From: CBDBJK01 sp965206395
Lineage (GTDB): Bacteria; Chloroflexota; Dehalococcoidia; Lucifugimonadales; CATOSD01
Assembly: GCA_965206395.1 (NCBI GenBank)
Contig: CBDBJK010000013.1
Span: forward strand, 1-64,000
DNA: 64,000 bases
Direction of reading: 5' to 3'
A program made the translations under genes and the position numbers. Under the pieces are notes generated by a model. The model searched no databases. It was given only the letters and a program-made list of their open reading frames with translations, and was not told the DNA's origin. Every line of letters begins with the position of its first letter. The first letter of the stretch is position 1. Shown one piece after another: positions 41,801-52,955 of the stretch.

Positions 41801-42070
41801 ATGGCAACGCGCAGTCGCCACGTGCCTCTGAGGACTTGCGTGATTTGCGGCAATAAGGCCCCGAAAGCAGAGCTAACGCGCATAGTGGCGACGCCTCAAG
41901 GCAATGTCACCATCGACCCAACGGGCAAGCTGCCCGGGCGAGGAGCGTATGTCTGTGGAGTCGGGGACTGTGCCGAACAGGGCTTGAAAAGAGGGCGCTT
42001 GGAACATTTGCTACGCGCTAAACTAAAAGATGAAGAATGGGCATCCCTGAATGCTCTCAACAAACCATGA
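41801..42070 (+). CDS. ylxR: YlxR family RNA-binding protein (DUF448)
   Basis: 89 aa from ATG 41801, 4 bp after the nusA stop. Features RTCVICGNKAPKAELTRIV and PGRGAYVC, the conserved YlxR surface, with Cys pairs that may bind metal. YlxR is encoded between nusA and infB in many bacteria and has been linked to RNA binding and RNase P. No separate promoter seen. Confidence 0.9.
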   Translation: MATRSRHVPLRTCVICGNKAPKAELTRIVATPQGNVTIDPTGKLPGRGAYVCGVGDCAEQGLKRGRLEHLLRAKLKDEEWASLNALNKP

Positions 42071-42119
42071 ATATGGCTGCCGATATGACCTGTAACGGCG
42101 TAAAGAATAGCGGAGATGT

Positions 42120-43970
<1,851 letters not shown>

Positions 43971-44026
43971 GCGAAAGCCTGATCCGCGTTCAGTATTGAC
44001 AACCCTTTCCTAAAGAGGCTTCCCAC

Positions 44027-44392
44027 ATGAACCGACGTATGGATCGCGTCAATGTTCTTTTGCGCCAGGAAATAAGCCGTGTGATGGCAACCGAGCTTCG
44101 AGACCCGAGGCTTTCAACTGTGGTCAGTGTAACCTATGTAGATGCATCTCCAGACCTGCGCCACGCGAAGGTCTACATAAGCGTGCTGGGTGACGAGAAC
44201 CAGAAGAAAAACACTCTCATAGCCCTCAAGTCGGCTTCCGGGTTCATACATCGTGCCATGCGTGAAGTCATTGGTATGAAAAGCGTGCCGTTTCTTTATT
44301 TTTACCTTGACAATACTATTGAACGAGCGACCGAAATCCTTGATATGATCGATAAAGTGGCTCCTCTCTCAGAATCCGAAGACATATCATAG
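44027..44392 (+). CDS. rbfA: ribosome-binding factor A
   Basis: 121 aa, normal size. KH-like single domain: RVNVLLRQEISRVMATELRD, then STVVSVTYVDASPDLRHAKV and YISVLGDE. Needed for 30S maturation and 16S 5' end processing. Fourth gene of the nusA operon. Confidence 0.94.
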   Translation: MNRRMDRVNVLLRQEISRVMATELRDPRLSTVVSVTYVDASPDLRHAKVYISVLGDENQKKNTLIALKSASGFIHRAMREVIGMKSVPFLYFYLDNTIERATEILDMIDKVAPLSESEDIS

Positions 44393-44400
44393 CTGAAACC

Positions 44401-45327
44401 ATGCCAAAGCAGCAATTCGACGGAATCTTGAACATAGACAAGCCATACGGCATTACGTCTATGGATATTGTGCGCCGCATCAAACGAGCCAGCGGTCAGA
44501 AGCGCGTGGGCCACGGCGGAACCCTCGACCCCGTTGCCACAGGAGTTGTGACCATATGCTTCGGGCAGGCAACCCGCATGATGGAGCACCTTGTGGACGG
44601 CAAAAAAGAGTATCGCACTGAGATCGAGCTTGGCGTCGTCACAGACACATACGACTCGCTAGGACAGGTGGTGGAAAAGCAGGACGCCTCTTGCGTGACG
44701 CTAGACGATGTAAATCGCGTTTTAGAGACGTTCAATGGCCCCATCAAGCAGGTGCCTCCCATGTACAGCGCGCTAAAGAAACAGGGCAAACGCCTGTACG
44801 AACTGGCCCGCGCGGGAATCGAGGTCGAGAGAGAGCCGCGTGATGTCGAGGTGCATTGGATAAAAATGTTGGACTGGTCTCCTCCGATCATTACCGTGGA
44901 AGTCGGCTGCGGTCGAGGGTTCTACATGCGCTCCTTTGCTCACGACGTGGGTCAGGCGCTAGGCTGTGGCGGACATCTGAAGAGCTTGGTGCGACTGCGC
45001 AGTGGGTTTTTTAATATATCCAACGCCGTGTCTCTGGCTGAAATGGAAGAGAGGTTCGCTGACGACACCTGGGAGGACTCTCTTTATGCCCCGGATGTCG
45101 CGCTTTACAATATGCGCGCGGCAATCGTTAGCAGGCAACTCGAAAACATCATCAACCACGGTCAACCACTTCCTCCCAATGTTCGTATTCCGCACTCGCA
45201 GGGGGAAGACCAGTGCCGTGTTTACGGTGTAGATGGCAAATTCATAGCCATCCTGAAATTCGACACGCTGTCCAAGCAATGGCAGCCAGACAAGGTGTTC
45301 TCCCTGACGTATCTTGGCGAGAAATAA
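44401..45327 (+). CDS. truB: tRNA pseudouridine-55 synthase TruB
   Basis: 308 aa. Makes pseudouridine at position 55 of tRNA. Catalytic Asp in KRVGHGGTLDPVATGVV, motif FNGPIKQVPPMYSALKKQGK, RLYELARAGIEVER, and the region CGRGFYMRSFAHDVG. A PUA-like C-terminal part follows. Begins 8 bp after rbfA, ending the operon; the spacer after it holds the rplU promoter. Confidence 0.95.
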   Translation: MPKQQFDGILNIDKPYGITSMDIVRRIKRASGQKRVGHGGTLDPVATGVVTICFGQATRMMEHLVDGKKEYRTEIELGVVTDTYDSLGQVVEKQDASCVTLDDVNRVLETFNGPIKQVPPMYSALKKQGKRLYELARAGIEVEREPRDVEVHWIKMLDWSPPIITVEVGCGRGFYMRSFAHDVGQALGCGGHLKSLVRLRSGFFNISNAVSLAEMEERFADDTWEDSLYAPDVALYNMRAAIVSRQLENIINHGQPLPPNVRIPHSQGEDQCRVYGVDGKFIAILKFDTLSKQWQPDKVFSLTYLGEK

Positions 45328-45370
45328 TGCGCGCGGGGCATTTCCAATCGACCGAAGCTAACAACGCGCC

Positions 45371-45399
45371 TTGACGCTGATAGGCGCACCTCTTACAAT
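45371..45399 (+). promoter_or_regulatory. rplU operon promoter
   Basis: TTGACG (45371-45376), exactly 17 bases, TACAAT (45394-45399): 5 of 6 at each hexamer. It lies 22 bp before the rplU start, leaving a very short leader, and separates the ribosomal protein genes from the nusA operon. Confidence 0.7.
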
Positions 45400-45420
45400 T
45401 AATCACGAGGTTAATAAACT

Positions 45421-45738
45421 GTGGACTACGCAATAATAGAAACAGGCGGCAAGCAATACCGCGTTCAGCAAGGCACTGTCATTCGCGTCGAATCCATTCC
45501 TGGTGACGAGGGCGACGCTATAGAGTTCGATAACGTTCTCATGGTATCCCAAGATGGCAGCCTCTCCCTTGGCACGCCTACTGTGCCCGGCGCGAAGGTT
45601 ATCACCGAGGTGACCGGCAAAGGCCGTCGTAAAAAGGTCATCGTCTTCAAGTACAAAGCCAAGACGCGCTATCGCAGAAAAAACGGACACCGCCAGTCTT
45701 ACACCGAATTGAAGGTAACTAGCATCTCATTAGGATAG
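45421..45738 (+). CDS. rplU: 50S ribosomal protein L21
   Basis: 105 aa, GTG start 45421 with gaggt upstream. Family features: YAIIETGGKQYRVQQGTVI, GDAIEFDNVLMVSQDG, VFKYKAKTRYRRKNGHRQSY. First gene of the rplU-rpmA-rpmE set. Confidence 0.96.
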   Translation: MDYAIIETGGKQYRVQQGTVIRVESIPGDEGDAIEFDNVLMVSQDGSLSLGTPTVPGAKVITEVTGKGRRKKVIVFKYKAKTRYRRKNGHRQSYTELKVTSISLG

Positions 45739-45753
45739 AAAGGCACACAGCTT

Positions 45754-46017
45754 ATGGCTCATAAAAAGGGCGGAGGAAGCACCAAGAACGGGCGCGACAG
45801 CAAATCCAAGCGGCTGGGCGTCAAACATTACGACAGTGAGTTAATCACCGCTGGTTCTATTATCGTCAGGCAGCGCGGCACTCGGATACATCCCGGCAAT
45901 AACGTCGGAATGGGCCGAGACCATACGCTGTTTGCACTGATAGAGGGAACGGTCAAGTTCGAACACAAGACCAAAGACAAGAAGCGTGCCAGCGTCTACC
46001 CAGTTACAACGGAGTAA
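45754..46017 (+). CDS. rpmA: 50S ribosomal protein L27
   Basis: 87 aa. Begins MAHKKGGGSTKNGRDSKSKR, with the mature N-terminus A-H-K-K and no N-terminal leader extension. Continues LGVKHYDSELITAGSIIVRQ. Fifteen bp after rplU. Confidence 0.96.
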   Translation: MAHKKGGGSTKNGRDSKSKRLGVKHYDSELITAGSIIVRQRGTRIHPGNNVGMGRDHTLFALIEGTVKFEHKTKDKKRASVYPVTTE

Positions 46018-46028
46018 AAGAGACTTTA

Positions 46029-46235
46029 ATGAAAACAGACATCCATCCAGAATACTTTCCTGAAGCCGAAGTTCGCTGCTCCTGCGGAAGGACATATAAC
46101 GTCGGCTCCACCAAGGCAGAGCTTCGTGTAGAGATATGCAGCGAATGCCATCCCTTCTTTACGGGAGAGCAGCGCATCGTGGACACAGAAGGTAGAGTAG
46201 AGCGACTGAGGCGTCGGTTTAACCTGCAGCAGTAG
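46029..46235 (+). CDS. rpmE: 50S ribosomal protein L31 (zinc-binding form)
   Basis: 68 aa. MKTDIHPEYFPEAEVRCSCG, with Cys pairs CSC and CSECHPFFTGEQR: the C+ (zinc) form, in contrast to the zinc-free paralogue induced by Zn starvation elsewhere. Eleven bp after rpmA and followed by a strong terminator. Confidence 0.96.
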   Translation: MKTDIHPEYFPEAEVRCSCGRTYNVGSTKAELRVEICSECHPFFTGEQRIVDTEGRVERLRRRFNLQQ

Positions 46236-46268
46236 GATATTCACGTCTTATCAAAGTAGCCAAAACCG

Positions 46269-46295
46269 GGGGGTGAGGAGTCTCACCCCCTTTTT
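46269..46295 (+). terminator. intrinsic terminator of the rplU operon
   Basis: GGGGGTGAG (46269-46277) pairs with CTCACCCCC (46282-46290), loop of 4, followed directly by TTTTT (46291-46295). Textbook rho-independent terminator, 33 bp after the rpmE stop. Confidence 0.92.
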
Positions 46296-46320
46296 CTTAA
46301 TCAAACGTCGCTTATGGGGT

Positions 46321-47247
46321 ATGAGTATGCAGAACAAGCCCACTTACGGCGGACAGGCGGTTATCGAAGGTGTGATGATAAGGGGGCAAAACCACATCTC
46401 TGTCGCGGTGCGCCGCCCCGACGGCACCATCGCCATTCAGATGCAGCCCCTCAGCCAATTGTTCACCGGACGCCTCAGAAAATTACCTCTGGTTAGAGGC
46501 GTCATCGTCCTCATAGAGACCCTGACGCTGGGCATGAAGGCGCTTAGCTTTTCCGCAAACGTCGGCCTGGAAGCAGAGGGTGAGGAGCTAGGCAAGGGAG
46601 CCATGGCTGGCATGATAGCCTTCTCCTTGCTGTTCGCGGTTGGACTGTTCTTCCTCGTGCCTGTCTTTGCGAGCAAGGCGCTTGAGGGCGTGCTGGGGTC
46701 AGACCTCGCAAGCAACATCGCGGAAGGCGCTATCAGGCTGGGCCTCTTTTTCGCCTACATCGTCCTTATTGGTCGGATGAGCGAAATCAAGCGGGTGTTC
46801 ATGTACCACGGCGCGGAGCATATGACAGTCCACGCTCAGGAGCGCGGAGACCCGCTCGATATAAAATCAGTCCGCAAGTATCCAACAGCTCACCCTCGTT
46901 GTGGAACCGCCTTTCTGCTCGTTGTGATGGTCGTGTCCATCCTCGCGTTCGTCTTCGTTGGAAGAGATCCGTTATGGTGGCTCATTACCTCGCGTGTGGT
47001 GCTAATCCCCGTCATCGCTTCCGTCAGCTACGAGATGATTCGCTTCAGCGGGTTTCACGCTAGCAATCCACTGGTACAGTTGATTACCGGTCCTAGCCTC
47101 GCGTTGCAGGCGCTGACGACCCGCCAGCCCGACGACGACCAGATAGAGATAGCAATCGCGGCGATGCAGCACACCCTCGACGCCGATCAGGGCAAGTTGC
47201 CGAACGCAGAAAGTGCAGGGCAAGCAGAAGCGCGGGTAGAGGATTAA
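46321..47247 (+). CDS. DUF1385 family membrane protein
   Basis: 308 aa from ATG 46321. DUF1385 opening YGGQAVIEGVMIRGQNHISV, then AVRRPDGTIAIQMQPLSQL and RGVIVLIETLTLGMKALSFS. Four or five membrane helices. Conserved core FMYHGAEHMTVHAQERGDPL and YPTAHPRCGTAFLLVVM, rich in His and Cys that may bind metal. Usually encoded next to rpmE, as here; function not established. Confidence 0.92.
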   Translation: MSMQNKPTYGGQAVIEGVMIRGQNHISVAVRRPDGTIAIQMQPLSQLFTGRLRKLPLVRGVIVLIETLTLGMKALSFSANVGLEAEGEELGKGAMAGMIAFSLLFAVGLFFLVPVFASKALEGVLGSDLASNIAEGAIRLGLFFAYIVLIGRMSEIKRVFMYHGAEHMTVHAQERGDPLDIKSVRKYPTAHPRCGTAFLLVVMVVSILAFVFVGRDPLWWLITSRVVLIPVIASVSYEMIRFSGFHASNPLVQLITGPSLALQALTTRQPDDDQIEIAIAAMQHTLDADQGKLPNAESAGQAEARVED

Positions 47248-47920
47248 TATTTAAAGTTTAGTTCGTTCTTTCCGGTCGGCCAGTCAGCGTTCATGCATGG
47301 TATAATCCGCTCACCAACAAGAATGCGGAGGTTTCAATATGGCTGCCGAGGAACATCTCACCGTCGAAGAACGTATCTTACAGCTCCTTCAGCACTTGGG
47401 AATTCAGAAAGCTCACTTTGCGGCCTGTGAACCCCAAGACTACGCTAGTCTTGTCACGAATCATCCAGAGGTCATTGCTTCGCTGACATTGGCTTGCCCG
47501 CGGCTTCCTGATGCCAGAGTTCTTGGTCCAATTACCGATAGGCTGTTGGTGATTACAGGCGACCGAGGCACTGGTGCGAAAACACTGTCGAAAGTGACCG
47601 AGTCGCTTGAAGGGGCCACTCTAGCCAAGCTCCCGGGGTTTTCTGGTATTACATGGGACGACCCCATGCGTGTGAAAGGGACGGAAGCCCTTAACGCAAT
47701 CACGGAATTCCTAAGAAATATCGACCAACCAGAAGTGCTTGATGTTTCCTCTGACGATGAGGGAGAGGTAGCGGGAATAACCTATCGGGCGGTGGGAACC
47801 GGCGCTCCTCTGGTCTTGCTACCTCTTGGTCTGAGGTGGTACCCAAAAACTAGACAACTGGCTAAGAGAGAGTCCAGCTCCTAAAATAACCGGCAACTAA
47901 CCGACGTGAAGGAGCAGGAC

Positions 47921-48205
47921 ATGAAGCAGACGAGGAATAAGCACAGTCCGGCGTTCAAGGCCAAGGTGGCCCTGGCCGCCCTTGCGGGGGAAGGGACCAT
48001 CGCCCAGCTGGCCAGCCGATTTGAGGTCCATCCCAGTCAGATTCACGCCTGGAAAAGGGCCCTGGTGGAAGGAGCCCCGGAGCTATTTGCCACCAATCAG
48101 AAATCCCAGGAGAAAGCCAAGGAAGCTCAGATTAACCACCTCTACCGGCACATCGGCCAGCTGAAGGTGGAACGCGATTTTTTGTCGGAAAGGTCCGGTC
48201 TATGA
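47921..48205 (+). CDS. IS3-family transposase subunit A (copy 3)
   Basis: 94 aa, same protein as copy 2. ATG 47921 after aaggag. ATGA overlap with orfB. Confidence 0.9.
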   Translation: MKQTRNKHSPAFKAKVALAALAGEGTIAQLASRFEVHPSQIHAWKRALVEGAPELFATNQKSQEKAKEAQINHLYRHIGQLKVERDFLSERSGL

Positions 48206-49137
48206 GTCGCAGCATACGGCGAGCCATGATAGACCGAGACCACCAGCAGCTGTCTTTGGTGCGTCAATGTATCCTGCTGGACGTCAGCCGGGCCTCGGTG
48301 TACTACCGGCCGGTACCGACCAGGGCAGAAGACCTGGAGTTGATGGCCCTGATGGACCGTCAGTATTTGAAGACCCCCTTCTACGGCTCCAGGAAGATGA
48401 AGGCCTGGCTGCTGCAACAGGGCTATCTGGTGAGCCGAAAAAGGGTTCGAAGGCTGATGCGGTTGATGGGTCTGGAAGCCATCTACCGGCGTCCCAACAC
48501 CAGCAAACCAGCGCCGGGACACCGGATCTTTCCCTATCTGCTGAAGGGAGTGGAGGTTAATCGGGTCGACCAGGTCTGGGCCGCGGACATCACCTACATC
48601 CCCATGGCGAAGGGCTTCCTGTACCTGGTGGCCATCATGGACTGGCACAGCCGGCACGTGCTGGCCTGGAAGCTCTCCAACACCATGGACACCAGCTTCT
48701 GCGTGGCGGCGTTGGAGGAAGCCCTGGGTAAGGGACGACCGGAGATATTCAACACCGACCAGGGGAGTCAGTTCACCAGTGAGGCCTTTACCCAGACGTT
48801 GCAGGAGCAGAGGGTCCAGGTCAGCATGGATGGTAAGGGTAGGTACCTGGACAACATCTTCGTGGAGCGGCTGTGGCGGAGCATCAAGTACGAGGAGGTG
48901 TATCTGAAAGCTTACCAGACCGTCGCCGAGGCCCGAACTGGGATCAATGCCTACCTGGAGTTCTACAACCGGCAGAGGCCTCACCAGGCTTTGGGCTACC
49001 GGACCCCAGCAGAGGTGTACCAACATGGCCAGGAAGAAAGGGGAGCAGCAGCTGAAGAAGCAGGGCTGCCATCGGGCTTGGTGAAACCTAGCGCAGGGGT
49101 GGGAGACTCTCTTAATTTAGCCCTCGTGCTGTCTTAA
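48202..49137 (+). CDS. IS3-family transposase subunit B (copy 3)
   Basis: 311 aa, identical to the other two copies, DDE triad intact (D129, D186, E222). Confidence 0.95.
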   Translation: MSRSIRRAMIDRDHQQLSLVRQCILLDVSRASVYYRPVPTRAEDLELMALMDRQYLKTPFYGSRKMKAWLLQQGYLVSRKRVRRLMRLMGLEAIYRRPNTSKPAPGHRIFPYLLKGVEVNRVDQVWAADITYIPMAKGFLYLVAIMDWHSRHVLAWKLSNTMDTSFCVAALEEALGKGRPEIFNTDQGSQFTSEAFTQTLQEQRVQVSMDGKGRYLDNIFVERLWRSIKYEEVYLKAYQTVAEARTGINAYLEFYNRQRPHQALGYRTPAEVYQHGQEERGAAAEEAGLPSGLVKPSAGVGDSLNLALVLS

Positions 49138-50120
49138 TAATGGGGTCCACCTTAGTCTGGCTGCTTCGCAATGGGACCCCGTCATCCCAGCACTCAGCAG
49201 GCACTATCGCACCATCACCCTCAGTGGAGCATATCTTGGCTCTGTGGCCGGTCTTGACAGGCGAGGACAATTACCGGGCTGGCTGAGAGTCTTCCGAACT
49301 CTTGTAGAGGAAGTTGAACTCCAGCCGGGTGAAAGAGTACTGGATGTTGGATGTGGCACTGGGGTTTTAGACCGATGGCTGGCTCGCAGAACTGGTGGAG
49401 TGAACCCAATCACGGCTGTTGACATTAGCCATTACATGCTACGTGAAGCGGCCGCGTTCGCAAAGAACGAAGGATTAGAAGACACAATCCACTTCCAGGA
49501 AGGAAACGCCGAGTCACTCCCGTTTGCGGACAGCAGTTTCGATGTTGTCATTTCATGCACGGTGATAGGGGAGTGTAATGCAGACAAGATGCTCTCAGAG
49601 ATGGTGAGAGTGGCTAGACTTGGTGGAAGAATCGGTGTAATGGTGCAAGCATTTGATATGCATTCGCCAGTAAATGTTTCGTTACCTGCTGATATTAAAG
49701 CCAAAGTAGAGGCACTCGGCGGAGGTCAAGTGAGCGAGGGGGGATGTGCAGATGTTAGCCTCTATCATCGCTTCGTAAAGGCTGAGCTTGATGATGTACG
49801 GATGTGTCCTCAATTGGCTACTTTCCAGAATCCGAGCCCTCTGTTTCCTGGGCCCTTAAATACGCGGCTAGCGACTCTAAATCCCGAGGAATTAAGGAAA
49901 TGGGATGAGGCGGTTACTAAAGCAAGAAGCGAGGGAACGTTCTTCACTACCTTACAATTTCATTGTGCGGTAGGAACTAAGTCTTGACCTAATTCAGAGA
50001 TTATCTCCTCTTCCTGTGAGAGAGATTTAAAGTGAGGGCGGACGTTCTGCCCCCAACCTCGTTATTTGATTTCAATGCAGAGGTCAGTAGTAGTCATCAA
50101 GATTTCGCCTGGGCTTTACA

Positions 50121-50741
50121 CTAGCCCTGCCGTTGCCTAAGCTCCTGCCAAACGTCTTCGGGCCTCGCGCCTGACGCCGACAGCAGAACGAGCGCATGAT
50201 AGAAAAGGTCACCAAGCTCTCGGACGAGATGCTCCTTGTCGCCTTTGACTCCGGCGATGGCGGCTTCACCCGCTTCTTCGATGACCTTCTGGCTGATGCG
50301 ATCAACGCCCTCCTTTAGTAGCTGCGCCGTGTAACTGCCCTCCGGCATGTCGCGCTTGCGGTCCTGAATGACCGAGAATAGCTCTTCCATGACACCCGGC
50401 CCCTTCTCCTCCTTCACGAATTCGGGAAGCTCGTCGAACGACGTGAAGAAGCAGGTGGGGTTACCCGTATGGCAGATAGGGCCATCTGGCTCGACCTGAA
50501 GAAGAATCGTGTCGCCGTCACAGTCCATCGACGCCGACTTTATCCGCATGTAGTTGCCTGATACCTCGCCCTTATGCCACAAATCGGAGCGGCTGCGGCT
50601 GTAGAACCAGACCTCGCCGCCCTCCAGCGTGCGCTTGATGGAGCCGGGGTTCATGTAGCCCAGCATGATGACCTCGCCGGTAGTAGCGTTCTGAGCGACT
50701 GCCGGAACCAGGCCCTTTTCGTCTAGTTGAATCTCTGCCAT
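50121..50741 (-). CDS. hisIE: bifunctional phosphoribosyl-AMP cyclohydrolase / phosphoribosyl-ATP pyrophosphatase
   Basis: 206 aa fusion for steps 2 and 3 of histidine synthesis. HisI half: VPAVAQNATTGEVIMLGYMN, WFYSRSRSDLWHKGEVSGN with the metal-binding region DCDGDTILLQVEPDGPICHT and TGNPTCF. HisE half (from about residue 110): LFSVIQDRKRDMPEGSYTAQ, EEAGEAAIAGVKG and LVRELGDLFYHALVLLSASG. Last gene of the his operon here. The spacer 49988-50120 after it holds no gene. Confidence 0.95.
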   Translation of the reverse strand: MAEIQLDEKGLVPAVAQNATTGEVIMLGYMNPGSIKRTLEGGEVWFYSRSRSDLWHKGEVSGNYMRIKSASMDCDGDTILLQVEPDGPICHTGNPTCFFTSFDELPEFVKEEKGPGVMEELFSVIQDRKRDMPEGSYTAQLLKEGVDRISQKVIEEAGEAAIAGVKGDKEHLVRELGDLFYHALVLLSASGARPEDVWQELRQRQG

Positions 50742-50787
50742 GCTCTCACCTTGGGTATGTTATTGCGTGACGCGTTGGTCTTCTTCA

Positions 50788-51627
50788 TCAAGCCTCAGAA
50801 AACGGACGCATCGGTAAGCCCTTCTGCGTCAGAAACTCCTTGGCCTCGCTGATGCGGTAATCGCCATAATGGAAGATGCTGGCAGCCAGAACCGCGTCGG
50901 CCTTGCCGACCTCCAGCGCCTCATAGAGATGCTCCAGGTTTCCCGCGCCGCCGCTTGCGATGACCGGAATGGAAACGCGCTCGGAAATTGTCCGCATAAG
51001 CTCGAGATCGTAGCCCGTTTGCTGACCGTCGGTGTCCATGCTGGTTATGAGCAATTCTCCGGCCCCCAACTCGGCGACACGACCAGCCCACTTGATGGCG
51101 TCAATGCCCATAGGGGTGCGACCACCGCGCGTGTACACCTCCCACCTGGACGCTTCGTCCAGTGCGACGTCACTCTCCGACATCTGCGCTACTTCGACGT
51201 GAGAGGTATCGCGTCCGTCGTCTGGAATGGCTTTGACATCTATCGCCACGACGATGCACTGGCTGCCGAAGAAATCAGACGCTTCGGAAACCAGGCCAGG
51301 GTTCTGAACGGCGGCGGTGTTGAGCGACACCTTATCAGCCCCAGACTCCAGCATCCTGCGCATGTCCTCGACCTTGCGCAGGCCTCCGCCAACGGTTAGA
51401 GGTATGAAGACCTCCTCCGACACCTGCTTGACGACGTTCAGCATGATGTCTCTTGCGTCGGAGCTTGCGGTTATATCCAGGAACACCAACTCGTCGGCTC
51501 CTTCGCGGTTGTAGAACGAGGCCATTTCCGCAGGGTCGCCCGCATCGCGGATGTTCACGAAGCTAACGCCTTTCACCACCCGCCCCTGGTCTATGTCGAG
51601 GCAAGGAATGATTCTCTTGGTTAGCAT
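50788..51627 (-). CDS. hisF: imidazole glycerol phosphate synthase, cyclase subunit HisF
   Basis: 279 aa, slightly longer than the usual about 255. TIM barrel with catalytic Asp in IIPCLDIDQGRVVKGV and in IVVAIDVKAI. Phosphate-binding loops TVGGGLRKVEDMRRMLESGA and VIASGGAGNLEHLYEAL. A charged insertion of about 25 residues (DGRDTSHVEVAQMSESDVAL) after VAIDVK accounts for the extra length. Works with HisH to make IGP and AICAR. Confidence 0.95.
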   Translation of the reverse strand: MLTKRIIPCLDIDQGRVVKGVSFVNIRDAGDPAEMASFYNREGADELVFLDITASSDARDIMLNVVKQVSEEVFIPLTVGGGLRKVEDMRRMLESGADKVSLNTAAVQNPGLVSEASDFFGSQCIVVAIDVKAIPDDGRDTSHVEVAQMSESDVALDEASRWEVYTRGGRTPMGIDAIKWAGRVAELGAGELLITSMDTDGQQTGYDLELMRTISERVSIPVIASGGAGNLEHLYEALEVGKADAVLAASIFHYGDYRISEAKEFLTQKGLPMRPFSEA

Positions 51628-51632
51628 TATGC

Positions 51633-52202
51633 CTACTTTTGCATGAGGAGCATATACTGGCTATCGTTAAGCTCGTGCTTCACCTGGGCGTGGAGTCCCG
51701 CTTTCTGTGCCATTTCATCCAGGTCCGAATCGTCGATGCGCTCCTCTAGGGGCGGTCCTTTCTCCGTCTCTCGCTTTTGCCATTCAAGTATGGCTAGCCA
51801 TCCGCCTTTTCGAATGGAGCGCTCCGCTTCCTCAAGCAAACCTGTGGCGCTGTCGGCCTCATGCAAGACGAAAGCAATAATCGCCCCGTCCAGACTCTCA
51901 TCTTCCAGGGGAATCTTGTCTTCCTTGGTCAGCTTGAACTCAACATTCGTAAGGTGTATGTCGTCAACCGCTTTCTTGGCAGCGTCGAGCATTTCCTGCT
52001 GAATGTCGAGCGCGTACACCTTGCCATCGAACAGGTATTTCCCCAGAGGCACAGTGAAGAACCCTGGCCCGCATCCAACGTCCGCGATTTGCTGATATGG
52101 CAGCATCGGAAGTAGCGACAGCAGTCGCAGAGGATCGAGGTTTTCGTATCGCTCAGGTGATAGCAGGGCGTCTTTGTTTTTGGGATCGAACTTACGAGCC
52201 AT
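51633..52202 (-). CDS. class I SAM-dependent methyltransferase inside the his operon
   Basis: 189 aa. Motif I IADVGCGPGFFTVPLGKYLF, motif II KVYALDIQQEMLDAAKKAVD, then DESLDGAIIAFVLHEADSAT and GGWLAILEWQKRETEKGPP: UbiE/Methyltransf_11-type. Starts 24 bp after hisA and ends 5 bp before hisF, so it is within the operon. Not a histidine-pathway step; substrate unknown. Confidence 0.87.
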   Translation of the reverse strand: MARKFDPKNKDALLSPERYENLDPLRLLSLLPMLPYQQIADVGCGPGFFTVPLGKYLFDGKVYALDIQQEMLDAAKKAVDDIHLTNVEFKLTKEDKIPLEDESLDGAIIAFVLHEADSATGLLEEAERSIRKGGWLAILEWQKRETEKGPPLEERIDDSDLDEMAQKAGLHAQVKHELNDSQYMLLMQK

Positions 52203-52226
52203 GTTTTTTTGACCTCTTGATTTTGA

Positions 52227-52955
52227 TTAACAAGTGTGTTTGTTCAGGGTTTCCAGAGCCTTTTCAAGATGAATGTCTTCCGTGTACAGGGCCTTGCCTA
52301 CAATGGCCGCCTCTACGCCCAGCGCGTCCAATCGCACGAGGTGGTCTATCGAGGAAATACCGCCAGCGGCCATGAGATGCGCCTTCGTCTGGCTCGCGAG
52401 GGCCTCTATGCTAGGGAAATTAGGCTCCGATAGAGTGCCGTCGCGTGCAATGTCAGTATACAGGAATCGTAGCACACCCATCTCGGTCATGTGCTGTATC
52501 AGGTCGGACGCAAGGGTGCGACTGCTCTGCGTCCAGCCCTTCACGGCCACGTAGCCGTCACGCGCGTCCACGCTGACAACGACGGCCTCGGCTCCTAGCG
52601 CCTCGCGCATATTCTGTATCAAGTCCGGGTTTTCGATGGCGGCTGTGCCCACCATCACCCTGTCCACGCCCAGAGACAACGCCATTCTCGCATCCTCAAC
52701 GGAGCGTATGCCTCCTCCAAGCTGTACGGGGACAGAGACGGAAGATGCTATGCCTTCGATGACTTCAATGTTCGCGGGTGCACCGTCTTTCGCGCCGTCA
52801 AGATCGACAATGTGAATCCGCGTGGCTCCCATGCAGACCCAACGCGCGGCAACCTCAATGGGGTCTTCCGAGTACACGGTTTCGCGGTCATAGTCGCCTT
52901 GATAGAGCCGGACGCACTTGCCGCCTCTCAGGTCTATCGCAGGGATGACTTCCAT
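52227..52955 (-). CDS. hisA: ProFAR isomerase HisA
   Basis: 242 aa, standard length. EVIPAIDLRGGKCVRLYQGD, HIVDLDGAKDGAPAN, QLGGGIRSVEDARMALSLGV, VSVDARDGYVAVKGW and MAAGGISSIDHLVRLDALGV: the paired catalytic Asp (in AIDLRGG and VDARDG) are present. Its start overlaps the end of hisH by 22 bp. Confidence 0.95.
   Translation of the reverse strand: MEVIPAIDLRGGKCVRLYQGDYDRETVYSEDPIEVAARWVCMGATRIHIVDLDGAKDGAPANIEVIEGIASSVSVPVQLGGGIRSVEDARMALSLGVDRVMVGTAAIENPDLIQNMREALGAEAVVVSVDARDGYVAVKGWTQSSRTLASDLIQHMTEMGVLRFLYTDIARDGTLSEPNFPSIEALASQTKAHLMAAGGISSIDHLVRLDALGVEAAIVGKALYTEDIHLEKALETLNKHTC

Larger units (their letters stand above)
47832..49154 (+). mobile_element. IS3-family insertion sequence, copy 3
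   Basis: 1323 bp, apparently identical to copy 2. Flanked by GTC(T) (left ...cttggtc, right gtctgg), a 3-4 bp target duplication. Inserted into the hydrolase-methyltransferase gene in the same orientation as that gene. Confidence 0.95.
47339..49987 (+). pseudogene. alpha/beta hydrolase-methyltransferase fusion gene split by IS3
   Basis: Left part 47339-47831 (MAAEEHLTVEERILQLLQHL, EVIASLTLACPRLPDARVL, APLVLLPLGL) is an alpha/beta-hydrolase-like domain. Right part 49155-49987 is a methyltransferase (VLDVGCGTGVLDRWLARRTG, ITAVDISHYMLREAAAFAKN, FHCAVGTKS). Removing the 1323-bp IS3 element with one copy of its GTC(T) duplication restores one frame reading LPLGLAASQWDPVIPAL across the joint. The whole would be about 440 aa. 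The left piece now ends inside IS3; the right piece could start internally. The fusion's function is unknown. Confidence 0.9.
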
